A stretch of DNA of 64,000 nt. Origin: Acanthamoeba lenticulata (lineage: Eukaryota; Discosea; Longamoebia; Acanthamoebidae). Below, one piece after another: positions 51,401-61,997 of this stretch; the stretch's first letter is position 1, and each line of letters begins with the position of its first letter. The position numbers and the translations under genes were made by a program. The DNA lies in NCBI GenBank assembly GCA_002179805.1, contig NAVB01000179.1, positions 18,184 through 82,183 of the forward strand, in the 5' to 3' direction. Below the pieces are notes generated by a model, which was given only the letters and a program-made list of their open reading frames with translations, did not search any database and was not told the origin of the DNA.

Positions 51401-53135
51401 CTCAACGACCAGGTCCAGCAAGATGAGGCGGCCACGACCAAAAAGAAGAAAAACAAGAAGAAGACGAAAGAAAAGGAGACGGTCAACGAAGAGTCGTCGA
51501 GCAAGCAAGCACAAAAGAAGGGAGCGCCACCACCGCTCATCAAAGAAGCGGAACCGATCCCCACGATGCAGCTCCTACGTCCGCCGAAATCGACAGCGAG
51601 AGCGGGCGATAGGCCAACGCCGACGACGAGGGACCTCACCGAGCGCGGTGGCCACGCCTACGAGGTGGATGAGGTGGTGCTGGTGCTCGACAACCGGGAG
51701 ATTCACGAGTATCAGCAGTCCTATGGCGAGGCCACGACCATGGCCCGGCGTCTGCGCGAGCGCGGCGTCGCGTGCGAGACCCGCACTCTGGCGCTCGGCG
51801 ACATGCTCTGGATCGCCCGCTGTTCCAGACGAGAGCGGCTGCGGCGGCCGACGTCGGATATCAATGACGACGGCGATGATGACGAAGCCGACGACGACAG
51901 CGAGCAGTCAGCGGTCGAGTTCGTGCTTGACGTGGTTGTAGAGCGCAAGAACATCGCTGACTTGGCCGCCAGGTACAACCACCACCATCATCAACGCAGC
52001 CTTTGACGCTGGACTAACACGGGTAATCAATGTTGCCGCAGTTACACTGATGGTCGTTACCGCGAGCAGAAATTCAGGCTCAAGCGATGTGGGATCGGGC
52101 AGGTGCTTTACCTCGTCGAGGGCCGACCGACCACGCCCGACCTGGCTACCTTCATCGACGACGCCAGCATCACCACCCACATCGAAGATGGTCCCGTCCC
52201 CCCCATTTAATCTGCCCTTGAAGGGCTCAAGCTCGCAAATATGAGCAGCTGCGGGCCAGGCCGAGGACGAACTGACCGACACCAACGCCACCACAGGCTT
52301 CTTCATTGTGCGCACCGAGAACGAGCGCGCGACGGCGGACTATCTGGCCAGCGTGACGCGTCTCCTGGTGAGTGCCCACACGCGCATCATCGATTCCGCG
52401 CCGCCATCGCGCCACAAAAAGGCCAAGGGGAAGGAGAAGCAGCGAGAGGAAGAAGAAGACGAGCCTGGCCGTCGGTTCATGACCTTCGAGGAGTACAACA
52501 AGCGCGTGCGTTTCGCCTCGATCTTTCTTTTATGGAGCGCTGCCACATCCGCTCACCGGTGGTGGTGATGCCATGACCCGCAGGCGTCGAAGAGCGGCAA
52601 CCTGCAGCTGAGCGACGTTTTTGCCAAGCAGCTCATGCAGATCCCGGGCTGCACTCCGCCCAAGGCGCTGGGTACACAGGAATTCTTTTTACATTAATTA
52701 ATATCAATTTTATTTATTTATAGTTATTAATATATTTTAAGGTTTATTTCTTCGTGTCTGATCTTGGTGGATGTGTTTGGGCATCCTGTTACAGCAATCG
52801 TGCGAGCCCACCCGACGCCCAGCAGCCTCCTGGCGGCCTACGACGCTGAGGAGAACCCCAAGAAGCAGGAGAGGCTGTTGAGCGCTTTGCCTCTCCTTGT
52901 GCCTCTCGAGGAGGTTGAACAGAGCAAGAAGAACACAACAACATCAGGCGAGCAGCAACAAGGGGATGACGAAGCGACCAGCCAGAGGAAGCGCAAGAAG
53001 CAGCAGAAGGACTCCGCCGCAGGGCCCGAGGCAGAGAGCGCCAAAACCAAGCGACCCTACAACAAGGCAAAGACCGTCGGGCTGGCCACGAGCAAGAAGG
53101 TCTATCACTTCTACAACACCTTTGTGTCCTCGTGA
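48496..53135 (+). CDS. MUS81: MUS81 structure-specific endonuclease with inserted SAM and SWIM zinc-finger domains
   Basis: Catalytic subunit of the MUS81-EME1 nuclease, which cuts branched recombination and replication intermediates. Order: N-terminal helix-hairpin-helix (ALRSLRAYAGEIKTGEDAL, VPGIGKFIATKLAEVL; to about 48790); a SAM domain (VVEWLDSLDLAQYANAFASQ, LTPDDLEVL, LPGHRKTLLLASRDL; 48997-49260); a Ser-rich linker; a SWIM zinc finger (YAKGKRQHEKGKVISLVLND, then CDCEHERREGWCKHIIATLF, CxC...CxH; 49590-49945); the MUS81 winged helix (GSGAWALLIALL, SFGYSAWSSM, VVKKGRPARYTLTAAGELL; 50350-50850); an acidic linker; the ERCC4 nuclease (EVDEVVLVLDNREIHEY, FVLDVVVERKNIADLAARYT, DGRYREQKFRLKRCGIG; 51655-52130); and the C-terminal HhH (MQIPGCTPPKALAIVRAHPT). 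Stop TGA at 53133-53135. MUS81-specific modules lie on both sides of SAM and SWIM, and the exons keep one frame through them. Confidence 0.88.
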
Positions 53136-53268
53136 TGGTTACGAGTCGTAAGTGGTGGTTATGAAATCACCTCGAAAAGAACACGAAAAGAAAACGAAAG
53201 GAAGATGAACGGGGAACAAACAGCGGTCAATACTTTGGTGTCACAAATTCATCGACGTGCTGCAGGAG

Positions 53269-53979
53269 ATGGAACCGGCAACAACCGCGCCAACGACGGC
53301 CCATCCAGGCCTAACCATCTTGGTGGCTGTTGATGGGAGTGAGAATTCGTTTCGTGCGCTGGAGAAGGGACTCAATCTGGTCCTCTCGCGAGGGCGCGTC
53401 GATCGCTTAGTGCTCCTTATGGTACCTCGCCAAACCCTGAGTTGGATTTTGTGCCCATCTTGCGTGGTAGGTACAAACTTGTCACTTTGCCACCAGATTC
53501 AACCGCGCAGCACATTCCTCGAGGCCATGGTCGATCCATTCGACATGCTCCACATCCCTGACCGACAGCTGCGTCTCTTTGCCAAGAAGAAGCTCATGGA
53601 TTGCGAGTTCAGGTGCAAGGAGGAGAAGGTGCGCCTACCTCCTCAGTTCAACTATTGCCACGTACCAACCGGGCAAGCTTGTGCTGCTCTGGCCCCAGGT
53701 GCGGTTTGAGACCAAGATCGTGGTGACCGACGTGAGCGAGAGGGAAGAGCTGCTGGGCCAGATTGAGGCCATCTCGCCCGACATCGTGGTCGTGGGCAGG
53801 CGAGGCCTGGGCTCGCTGACCAAGTACGTCTTTTTCACGCGTGTGCTCTCTTTACTCCTCTCCCCTCCTGATCATCTCCCGCGCCTGTTTGTCTGGTGCC
53901 ACAAAACAGGCTGGTGATGGGCTCCACGTCAGACTTTTGCTTGCAGAACTGCCCGTGCCCCGTCTACGTCGCCTTTTGA
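53269..53979 (+). CDS. Universal stress protein (UspA family)
   Basis: Small nucleotide-binding protein. ATG at 53269 gives MEPATTAPTTAHPGLTILVA, then VDGSENSFRALEKGLNLVLS, the first strand and helix of a Usp domain. The last exons have FETKIVVTDVSEREELLGQI, SPDIVVVGRRGLGSLTK and LVMGSTSDFCLQNCPCPVYV. The G-x2-G-x(n)-G-S/T pattern (GRRG...MGSTS) is the ATP-binding type. Stop TGA at 53977-53979. Four or five exons, about 160 residues. The middle helical segment (FLEAMVDPFDMLHIPDRQLR) is family-typical in length. The specific role is unknown. Confidence 0.87.
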
Positions 53980-54212
53980 TCCCGTCTTCTTCTTCTTCGT
54001 CTTCTCGCTTTTCTTTTTTCGGCCGTTTAAAAAGAAATGATAGAAATTGTATTTCCGTTAGGTTTTCTGGCCGCCAGAAGCGAACTCACGCGCGCAAGCA
54101 GATGAACCCAATTGCTCGTTGAGCAGTAAAGAACTGACCCATCGTCTCGCTCGACTGACACTCGCCGCAGGAGAAGCCCACTGGCAAACATCACACCAGA
54201 CCACCACACAAT

Positions 54213-55382
54213 ATGAAGAAGAAAGAAGAAAAGAATTTCTACAACACATCAGGAGTGACACCCGTCACGATTCCATTCATTAAGGGCCCCACCGGTAACC
54301 CGCCGTCGGCGCCCCACCCTACAGGCCTCAGCCGCGACCCGCCCCCAGCCGGCCTGTTCCGCCCACCCGGCCCCCAGGGCGGCCCTCCCCCCTCCATGGG
54401 CGGACCTGGCATGGGCGGGCCCGGCATGGGCGGGCCTGGCATGGGTATGGGCATGGGTATGCCTGCCGGCCGCGGCGGGTTCGGGCCGGGCCCCCGCCAC
54501 GCGCCGCCCTTCCCGCATCCGCCCCAGGGCGGCGGGCCCCACTTTGGCCCGCCTCGTGGCCCGCCTGGCGGTGGTCCGCCCCCCATGGCAGGCGGAGGCC
54601 GCGGCGGCCCGTTGCCTCCCCACCACCACCATCACCAGCCACCACCATCGGCTGCCGCCAAGCCTGGCGCGAAGCCCGGCCCGAAGCCCGGTGGAGGCGA
54701 TGAGGAGGTGATCGAGTCCGAGTTCGTCGAGATCGAGGACGAGTTCATCGAGCGCCCGCGACGCCCACAAAAGCCGCCGGCGGCCGCGGTACCGGCCAAG
54801 GCCAAGCCCGGTGGAGGCGCTGGCCGTGGGGACGACAGCAGCGACGAGTACTGGCCTCACCGTGAGCGCACACCGCTGCTGCCGCACAAGCGCCGCGGAC
54901 GCGACGGAGGCGACCCGGAGCGGCCGCGGTACCACGTGATCAAGTTCATCTACTTGTTCCTGTTTGCTCTGTCCTCGCTCGAGGTGCTGATCATCATGGT
55001 GACCTCTGGCTGGCTGCTGCACATGCTCTCGTGCATCGCCTACGATTCGTGCTCGCCCACGGGCGAACGCCTGATGTCGATGGGCCTCTACTTTGGCATC
55101 CTCACGGGCGTCTTTGTCGTGCCGCTCCTCATCGGCGGCCTCGGGATCGCCACGTCGTCGCCTCGCATCCTTTGGTTCTTCTCCTTTGTGTCGGCCCTCG
55201 TCGACATCATCATCGTCGTGCTCCTCTCGGTCTACATCCGCTGGGAGGTGGCCTTGGTCATGATCCCACTCATACTCTGCGCCCTCTTTGGCTTCGCCAT
55301 GAGCTCTCTTCTCAGCCACGAAGATGCTCTACGCGGGCCCGACTCCAGGCGCAACCGGTGTTGCCTCTACCTTTGCTGCTGA
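54213..55382 (+). CDS. Proline/glycine-rich four-span membrane protein (single exon)
   Basis: ATG at 54213, no intron, 389 residues. The N-terminal half is disordered: Pro/Gly-rich with MGGPG repeats (about 54400-54460), a His run, and an acidic patch EEVIESEFVEIEDEFIERP. ERTPLLPHK is a possible acidic-dileucine sorting signal. Four hydrophobic spans follow: VIKFIYLFLFALSSLEVLII, MGLYFGILTGVFVVPLLIGG, ILWFFSFVSALVDIIIVVLL and VALVMIPLILCALFGFAMSS. The end RRNRCCLYLCC is Cys-rich, a likely palmitoylation site, with TGA at 55380-55382. The plan recalls MARVEL-like or tetraspan sorting proteins, but I find no family motif. The absence of introns is unusual here. Confidence 0.78.
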   Translation: MKKKEEKNFYNTSGVTPVTIPFIKGPTGNPPSAPHPTGLSRDPPPAGLFRPPGPQGGPPPSMGGPGMGGPGMGGPGMGMGMGMPAGRGGFGPGPRHAPPFPHPPQGGGPHFGPPRGPPGGGPPPMAGGGRGGPLPPHHHHHQPPPSAAAKPGAKPGPKPGGGDEEVIESEFVEIEDEFIERPRRPQKPPAAAVPAKAKPGGGAGRGDDSSDEYWPHRERTPLLPHKRRGRDGGDPERPRYHVIKFIYLFLFALSSLEVLIIMVTSGWLLHMLSCIAYDSCSPTGERLMSMGLYFGILTGVFVVPLLIGGLGIATSSPRILWFFSFVSALVDIIIVVLLSVYIRWEVALVMIPLILCALFGFAMSSLLSHEDALRGPDSRRNRCCLYLCC

Positions 55383-55640
55383 GCGCGGCAACGACGACCA
55401 ACTACCACCACCACTACTACGACCACTTCTCATCGCCGCTACAACACCAACGGGGCCGAGTTTTTCTTCTTCTTCTTTTCGTCATGTGTGCTTCGTCTCT
55501 GTCCGCCTCGTGGTGGAAGAGAGTGTACACGCATGTGAACAGGGTGTTCCCTATTTATTCGTGGCACCGGCCTCAAATAGATCGATGCTGTACATACGCT
55601 CTTGGCCAAGAAGCACTTGCTCAAGTAGAGAAGAATGATT

Positions 55641-56297
55641 TTAGAGCCCGAGCAGGGTGAGCATCTGGTTCGGCACGGCGTCCCGGTTCTGGCGGGTCAC
55701 CTCGAGCAGCCGCACGTCGGCACGCGCTTTGATGCCTTCGATAAACTGGTCTTGGCTCTTCAGCACGATCGTGCCTATCACCACGACAGACGTCGAGGCC
55801 GGTCGACCATCCAACAGCGCGGTCACTCGTCGCTTAAAGGCTGACGAGAAACACTCCATCTTGCCTATCTCGTCGATCACGACGACGCGCAACGTGTTCT
55901 TATCGCCCTGTTCCAGAGACAGAGTTGTCAACCTCTATCGACAACAACAGAGTGAAGCAGACACATACCGTGGTAGGGAGCTGCAGCTCTGGCAGCACGG
56001 CGGCCTCGAAGCCAGGCACATCTACCACGTACTTGGAGACCTGCGGCAGGCGACGTCCAGGCGGCGGTGCAATGGCTGATTCGTGGGCCAGAAGAACCGC
56101 TCGGTCACTGCCGCACAGCACGGCCTCGAAGCCCACGCGCTGCCCTCCCGCCCCGCGCAGCTCGCGCGTCACGAACCCCGCACCTCGAGACAACGCGTTG
56201 AAAGCCGCTCACGCAACACGGACAGGAAGCGCTCGATGGCGGTAGTCTTTCCCACACCAGGCGAACCCGTGAGCAGCACCACAGGTGGCTGCGTCAT
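55641..56297 (-). CDS. NTPCR: Nucleoside-triphosphatase THEP1/NTPCR, apparent -1 frameshift
   Basis: P-loop NTPase that hydrolyses nucleoside triphosphates. ATG at 56295-56297 gives MTQPPVVLLTGSPGVGKTTA, with a Walker A motif, then IERFLSVLRERLSTRCLEVR. The next family block, GFVTRELRGAGGQRVGFEAV, is in another frame: as written, the first frame stops at GGTTCGTGA. One more G in the G4 run (CCCC on the plus strand, 56176-56179) would join them. Later parts are PQVSKYVVDVPGFEAAVLPE, LRVVVIDEIGKMECFSSAFK (Walker B) and VTRQNRDAVPNQMLTLLGL, with TAA at 55641-55643. One intron near 55915-55970. Length and motifs are otherwise normal, so a sequence error is the likeliest explanation. Confidence 0.85.
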
Positions 56298-56432
56298 CTT
56301 GTTGCTCTATTTCCTCTCGTTTTTTTTTTTTTTTTTTCAATGACGTAATTGAAAACGCTTTCCGACGAAGTGTGGCGTCGAGAAAGCTCTGTACAGTAGT
56401 GCGTCGGAGGAGGGCGTTGTGGACCCACAGGC

Positions 56433-59125
56433 TCACGACATAGCGCAGTTCGGGCGGATCTCAGTCTCGTCCTGCCTATCATCAAGAATGCCCGCCAATT
56501 GCTGCAAAGTCTCGAAGGTGAAGGCTCCGCGGGATCGCCCTTCTTCCAACTGCGCAAGATGACAATGTAAATTAAAAATTGCTTCAATAAATTTTAAAAT
56601 AGTAAACAAAGGGACGTACTGTGCGCGTGTTCTTGTTGGTGATCCGCTGGATGTGATCGGGGTCGAGTTGGCAGCCGCGGCGGGCGACAGGCATGAAGAC
56701 CTTGATGTCGTGGTCGATCCCCGAGACGGCCAGCGTCGGGTGGCCCAGCGGGTGGCCCTGCACGCAGTTGACGATCGACCCGTCGCCCACGAGGACCTGC
56801 GCCAGCGCCCCCGTGTGCCGGTCCCACAGGAAGGCGTGGCCGTCGTCGCTCCCTAGTAGTGTGCACGACGACCACCGTCCTCACCGTCGTGAGCGCGAGA
56901 TTGCGCGCAGCGGGCGGGCCGCTCGAGCTCTGTACCAGAGACGATGAACTCGCCGCAGGGTCCGAAGAAGTTGACCTCCTTGATGGTGCGCACGTTGAGG
57001 TGGCCCTTCCACTGCCGTTCATAGTCGATGCTGACCTCCGGGTGCCCTGCGCGCGCGCAACACATCACGTGACTTGAGTTGGCTCCTTCAGGTCTTGAAG
57101 GCGAGAAGGGAGACGCAGAGCGTGTACGCAGGCGCGGATCCTCGAGCGTTCGCTCTTCCTCGTCATCCTCGTCGTCCATTTCCCATGGTAGACTCTCTTC
57201 ATCCTGGCTCCCGTTGTCCTCGTCATCCTCATCTTCATCATCCTCTTCATCCTCTTCTTCCTCTTCCCCTTCATCATCATCCCCATTCTCTTCATCATCA
57301 TCTTCCTCATCTTCATCATCGTCGCTGTCATGGTCTGAGTCGTCCTCCTCACTCCTGCGCTGGCGCTTGGGGCTGACGCGCGACTCACGGCCCGACACCG
57401 CCAGGCCCATCGTGTCGCCGCCGTTGTCGTCACCCGCCACTTCAGTCGGCGCCACCGCGGCCGGAAGCGGAGACTCGAGGTCCATGCGGTCGACTGGCGT
57501 CGGCGCCCCTGAGCTGCCGCCGGCCACGCGCAGGAGGTAGACGTAGTCGCCGCCATAGCTGGCCAGCAGCTCGGCTCCCGTGCGGTCAAAGGCGAGCGAC
57601 GTCAGATGCGGGTACGGCATGTACAGCGCGGAGCCCACTCGCCTGGTGGCCGGATCATGACGACACGTGAATTTACACGACCAAGGCAAACCGCATGCGC
57701 GTGTTCCATGTGTGCGTGTCCCATATGTGTGTGTGCGTGTGTGTGTGGGCGGCAACGCACCGGGTCCGTCGCTCCGCTTCCGAATGCCAAGAGGGCCGGA
57801 ACACACGCGCGGCCTCCGTTGGCCGCCTCACGTCATAAACTCTAAACGCAAAATCAAATCAGATAATTATTCAAATTTTTAAGAAGAAAAAATTAAATTA
57901 AATTAATAAATAAATAAACAAGAATGAAAGGGCACCTGATGAAGGGATCGGATCCGGCGGCAGCGAGCTGGAGGCCGGAGCTCGGATCGATCGACAACGC
58001 GTTAAGGCCCACCCTGCGCATCTCTGACGAGTGAGTGTGGCTCTGGGACCAGAAGGTCGGTGGTCTCAAGCAAGCAAGCAGGACGCACGTGCGTGAAGTG
58101 TATTTGTCGCCGTTCGTGAGGTCGATGAAGACGTTGTCCTCGCACGCCTCCCCTGCGCTGCTTTGCCCCACACAGAGGTCATCAGGACTAGTCCTAGCAG
58201 GTCATCAATGATGCGAGAGGGAAGAGGGCGAGGAGGACGAACTCGGGGCACTCGTGGCGCTCGCGCCGATCGAACCGCCGGACGGTCCCGTCATCTGCAT
58301 CGCCCCACCAACACGATGCGGACATGACACGACACAACGAGAGTCACGAGGAGGATCATGGACCTGTGGTTGGGGGGGAACTGTCGTCGCACCACCGCAG
58401 GTGAAGAAGACGTATGGGCCATTGGGATCGACCACGATCTTGTTGACCATGTTGCCGTGGCACGTAAACAAGTGTCGAACGCGCGCCCTAAGCCCGCGAT
58501 GTGACGTGTAAATAAATGTTTTTTAATAAATTAAAAAAAATAAATGAAGAAGACGTGGGCTGGATGAGATACCGGTCGTCAGAGCCGGCGCTGGGGAGAT
58601 GCGTGACGATGATGTTGCCGTCGGCGCCGCACGAGACCACCTGCTCCTCGTTGGTCATCGGCAGGAAGTGCGCGCTGAAGATGTTGGCCGCGTGGCCTGG
58701 CGAGAGCGAGAAGGCCTTCTCCAGCCGCGTCATGTCCCACACCTTGAGCTGTTGGTGTTTGTTGTTGTTGTTGTTGTTGGAGGATTCATGCACTGGCCTG
58801 CGAAGTAAGACAAGGAGTTGGTGAATGACGTGCCTTGGTGTCATCACTGCCCGAGATGAGGAAGTCGCCGTTGGGACTCCATTGGATGGTGTTGACGCAT
58901 CCGCGGTGGCCCTTCAGCACACGCACTCGCTTGAGGCGGGGCACCCAGCACGACAGGCCCGTCACGTGCCTGCCCACCACAAGTTTATTTATCATTTTAT
59001 TTATTTATTTATTTTGGAGGATAAATCAAGAAGAAGCACTGGAATAACTAGGGTGGGGTAGCGTAGTGGGCTGAGGCACCTTTGAAAGGTTCGTGGTGGA
59101 GCTCGTGCCAGTTTGTGATGCGCAT
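56433..59125 (-). CDS. WD40 protein, DCAF6-like (CUL4-DDB1 substrate receptor)
   Basis: Probable receptor of a CRL4 ubiquitin ligase. After MRITNWHELHHEPFKG the WD repeats follow: LKRVRVLKGHRGCVNTIQWS and NGDFLISGSDDTK, LKVWDMTRLEKAFSL, HAANIFSAHFLPMTNEEQVV, FTCHGNMVNKIVVDPNGPYV, RVGLNALSIDPSSGLQLAAA, LTSLAFDRTGAELLASYGGD. The C-terminal repeats match DCAF6 best: YERQWKGHLNVRTIKEVNFF, DDGHAFLWDRHTGAL, LGHPTLAVSGIDHDIKVFMP. The insertion between repeats is a long Asp/Glu run (about 57180-57340). End RPNCAMS, TGA at 56433-56435. About ten exons. The first ATG is chosen at 59125 because the frame above it has none; upstream exons cannot be excluded. Confidence 0.85.
57180..57340 (-). repeat. Asp/Glu-coding trinucleotide-rich tract
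   Basis: TCATCN/CTCTTC repeats on the plus strand encode a nearly unbroken Asp/Glu run of about 50 residues inside the DCAF6-like gene. Imperfect, so probably selected for charge rather than a simple expansion. Confidence 0.75.
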
Positions 59126-59321
59126 CGATGCCTCCTTCTCGGGTGCGCAGCAGATGTGCCAGCTCCATGAGCGCTCCCTTCCTGGTTTTCCCCTCGTCTT
59201 CTTAACAACAACTACTTGTTGAGTCTCAAGTGTGGGCGCACTGGCTGTCTCTCCCTTTCCTTGAGCGCACTCGCGTCCTTGAGACGCCAGCAGGAAATGG
59301 AACAAGAAATGGAGCCTATTT

Positions 59322-60200
59322 TTAATCGGTCCTGCGGCGGTACATGACGTCGCTCCTCAAGATATACTTCTTGCCCGACGCCAGGCGTTCACCCTCGTGT
59401 AAGATGTTGTGCTGGAAGATGAGCACCATGCCCGCCTCGGGCTTGACGTGAAGCTTCGGACCCGCCAGGAACACCGTGTCACCTACAAAGAAAGAAGAGC
59501 CCGTCATGAGCAACACTCACTTGTTGCCAGCCCTGACGGCAGGGTACAGAGTGTTTGAACGTACCGCCCTCAAAGCCACCGTTCAAGTAGAACATGAAGC
59601 TGTTCGGATGGAGATAAATGAGGAACGAGGGCCAACAAAGAAGGAAGAGAGAGGAAGTGCTCGACGTACGTGAGCTTGCTCTTATGTGTACTGCTGACCT
59701 GGAAACAAGCGTCCTCGTGCGCAGAGAAGTGCTGACCGGGCACGTATCTGTGAGGGAGTGGATGAGATAGAAGTTCCCAACAGTCAAGAAAGAAACCGTA
59801 GCACGTACTTGCAGAACCGCCATCGGTTGTTGAGGCCGTACGCTTCCCAATCCCCGAGGTAACGATCGCCCAAAGTAGCGGGAATGTAAGGTTGAACACG
59901 CCGCCATATCTCCTGTTGCAAGTCTTCATCATCGATTATGAGGCGAGTATTGCTGCGGTAGCCGGGGGCATATTCGGGCATGTTCTTGTAGCCCATAGCG
60001 TCCGTCTTATCGATGAGATGCTGGCACTCGGCAGGTGACAAGACGTTGTAAAGCACGAATGCCACCTTGTTTTTGATATCGAGCTCCACCTTTCTAATCG
60101 CAGGTTGTTCATTTTGTGTCGATCCGTCGTCAATCGTGTCCAACTGCCACCAGCCTTTGCCAGGCTTTTGGACGTTGAGGAAGCTATCGCTGCGCAGCAT
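59322..60200 (-). CDS. 2-oxoglutarate/Fe(II)-dependent dioxygenase (prolyl 4-hydroxylase-like)
   Basis: Hydroxylase with a double-stranded beta-helix. ATG at 60198-60200 gives MLRSDSFLNVQKPGKGWWQL. The helical entry is VAFVLYNVLSPAECQHLIDK, then YRSNTRLIIDDEDLQQEIW and LNNRWRFCK. The iron site is YVPGQHFSAHEDACFQ (His-x-Asp), and the distal His lies in MVLIFQHNILHEGERLASG with the 2-oxoglutarate-binding Arg in KKYILRSDVMYRRR. FMFYLNGGFEGG is the usual strand between them. It ends RRRTD and TAA at 59322-59324. Six exons or so. No signal peptide, so cytosolic or nuclear. The substrate is not shown; no collagen context. Confidence 0.88.
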
Positions 60201-60469
60201 GATGTACTGTTAAGCTACCGGCTGCTTGAGCCAGGTTAGCAGGCCTCATCGTTCTTCTTCTCTTTTTCGTGTAATGGGCTTTTCGCTGCACAGTCCTCAG
60301 CAGCGAAGGAAAAACAAGAAGAAATACGCATCTCCTTCGACCGAACAGCTGGTACCCTCTCTAGCGGCCACCTGGCCTGGGCTGAACCGTTGAAAGGTGT
60401 TCTTTGGCGCCATGGATCCAAATGTTCATGTTTCTTCTTTGGCCGGCCATAGCGTCAAGTCCTTCAGGA

Positions 60470-61760
60470 CTACCCCTTACGCGAGAAGTCCGGCATGCTC
60501 ATCTTCATGGCTCGCGAGAATGATCGCACTGTGCTTCCCGTTCCTCCGTTTCTGCTCCTGCTTCGGCCACTAGATCTGCTTTCTGCTGATGAAAGCCCTG
60601 GGTTCTCCGCGTCAGGTAGTGCCATGGATGATGATCGTGCTCCTGAGAAGGACGCAGGCGACGGCGCAGAAGCTTCCATCGCGTCTTCCATGTCTTTGAG
60701 CATCCGCCTCGCGCTTCCAAGCACTGCGGTCTCCCGATTGAGCTCCTCGAACAGTCCCACTGATTGAGGCCGCAGCGACATTGACTTTTTTCTCCTTGCC
60801 GAGAGCGAGAAGCTAGAGGCCGCAGCCGGCTGGCCACGCCCTTGAGAGGCATCGAGCTGCGGCACCTCGCCTGGCGTCGTTAGCGGCGACCATGAGGAAG
60901 ATGTGGTGGTCGTGGGGACCACGGGTCTCCCTTCCGGGCTGGAGGACGTGGAGCGTCGGAAGGGCAACCCCATGAGCTTGCCCAAGGCGTTCTTGCGCCG
61001 AATCGTCTGCGTAGCGTCGGCTTTGTCTTTGTTCTGGGGGAAGACTTGCTCTCGTGCTAAGGTCGCGTATTGGTATTCCTCTGTCAACACCAGTGCCGTT
61101 AGGGCATCCGGCACGCTCAGCCTCATTGGTCTGGCTTTGGCCCATCGAGCTTCCCTTCGTGGAGGCTCTTGTAGCGGTTGTGGTGGTTGTTGCTTCGGCT
61201 GTGGTTCGGGTTCAGGTGCAGGTTGTTGCTCTGTCTGTGACTCGGGCAAGGTGGATGGGGATGATGAGGCGGGTGGAGCTGATAGTGGAGAGCTCGAGCT
61301 AGGAGCGGTGCCACTGACATTGACTTGCCGAAAAGGAACTGCGTCGGCAGAAACATAAAGTCTCTCGTCCCGTAGCGCCGCTTGAACAAACCGCAAAGGT
61401 GGCTGCTGAGATGTTGCTCGGGCTTCATTCTTGCTGCGCTGTTTGTGGCGCTTCTTTTCCTCCCACTCCTTTCGCTCCCTGGCCTCATTGTGGTCTACAA
61501 CCCACACGGGGTCGAGCCAGTCGTGCTCTGAGTCGCTCTTGAGAAGGGGACTCAGGTAAGCAACCTGTTCAGCGCGATAAGGTTAAAATAAAGAGTCGAG
61601 GGAGACTTACCCCAGATGATGAGGAGAAGTAGTCTGACGAGGACAGATCGCTCGAATCGCTTAAACATAATAATATGCAGTCTCGAGCTGGCTTGTAGGG
61701 GACTTCGACCTCGTCTACAGGCGAGAGGAACCAGCCATGCGTGCTGTGCCTCTTCCTCAT
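60470..61760 (-). CDS. Hypothetical disordered protein
   Basis: ATG at 61758-61760 opens MRKRHSTHGWFLSPVDEVEV, then SDSSDLSSSDYFSSSSG; an intron near 61560-61612 joins a large exon with VVDHNEARERKEWEEKKRHK, FVQAALRDERLYVSADAVPF, and long Ser/Pro and Pro/Gln/Glu stretches (PAPEPEPQPKQQPPQPLQEP). Helical islands occur: DALTALVLTEEYQYATLARE and LFEELNRETAVLGSARRMLK. The C-terminus is Arg/Ser-rich (SSGRSRSRNGGTGSTVRSFS) and ends MPDFSRKG with TAG at 60470-60472. About 410 residues. The many basic Ser sites suggest phosphorylation. No known domain recognised. Confidence 0.65.
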
Positions 61761-61997
61761 GAATAAATCGAATGAGGCCAATCTGCTGCTGATGTTGTCA
61801 CCTCTTGGTGTCTTAAACGGTTACAACGCAGCTCAAGACTGGTTTTGCATGAAGTTTCGATTCGTTGCAGAGCACGAGAGCTAGTTTTGGTCTTGTACCT
61901 TACCTTTTATGTTGAGTTGCTTGGTCCTTTCATGTCCAAAAGGACGTACATGCCTAATTTACATTTCTTTTTGCTTTTTTTTTCTGGGGCACCTCGC

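Noticed and set aside
48496..53135. Two or three separate genes (SAM protein, SWIM protein, MUS81)
   Set aside because: The first HhH is MUS81-type and lies before SAM and SWIM; joined exons keep frame and there are no internal stops or start contexts. Still the main alternative to test.
54249..55319. Long antisense frame across the Pro/Gly-rich membrane protein
   Set aside because: It arises from GGC/GCC-rich sequence; the plus strand has membrane spans and a sensible start and stop.
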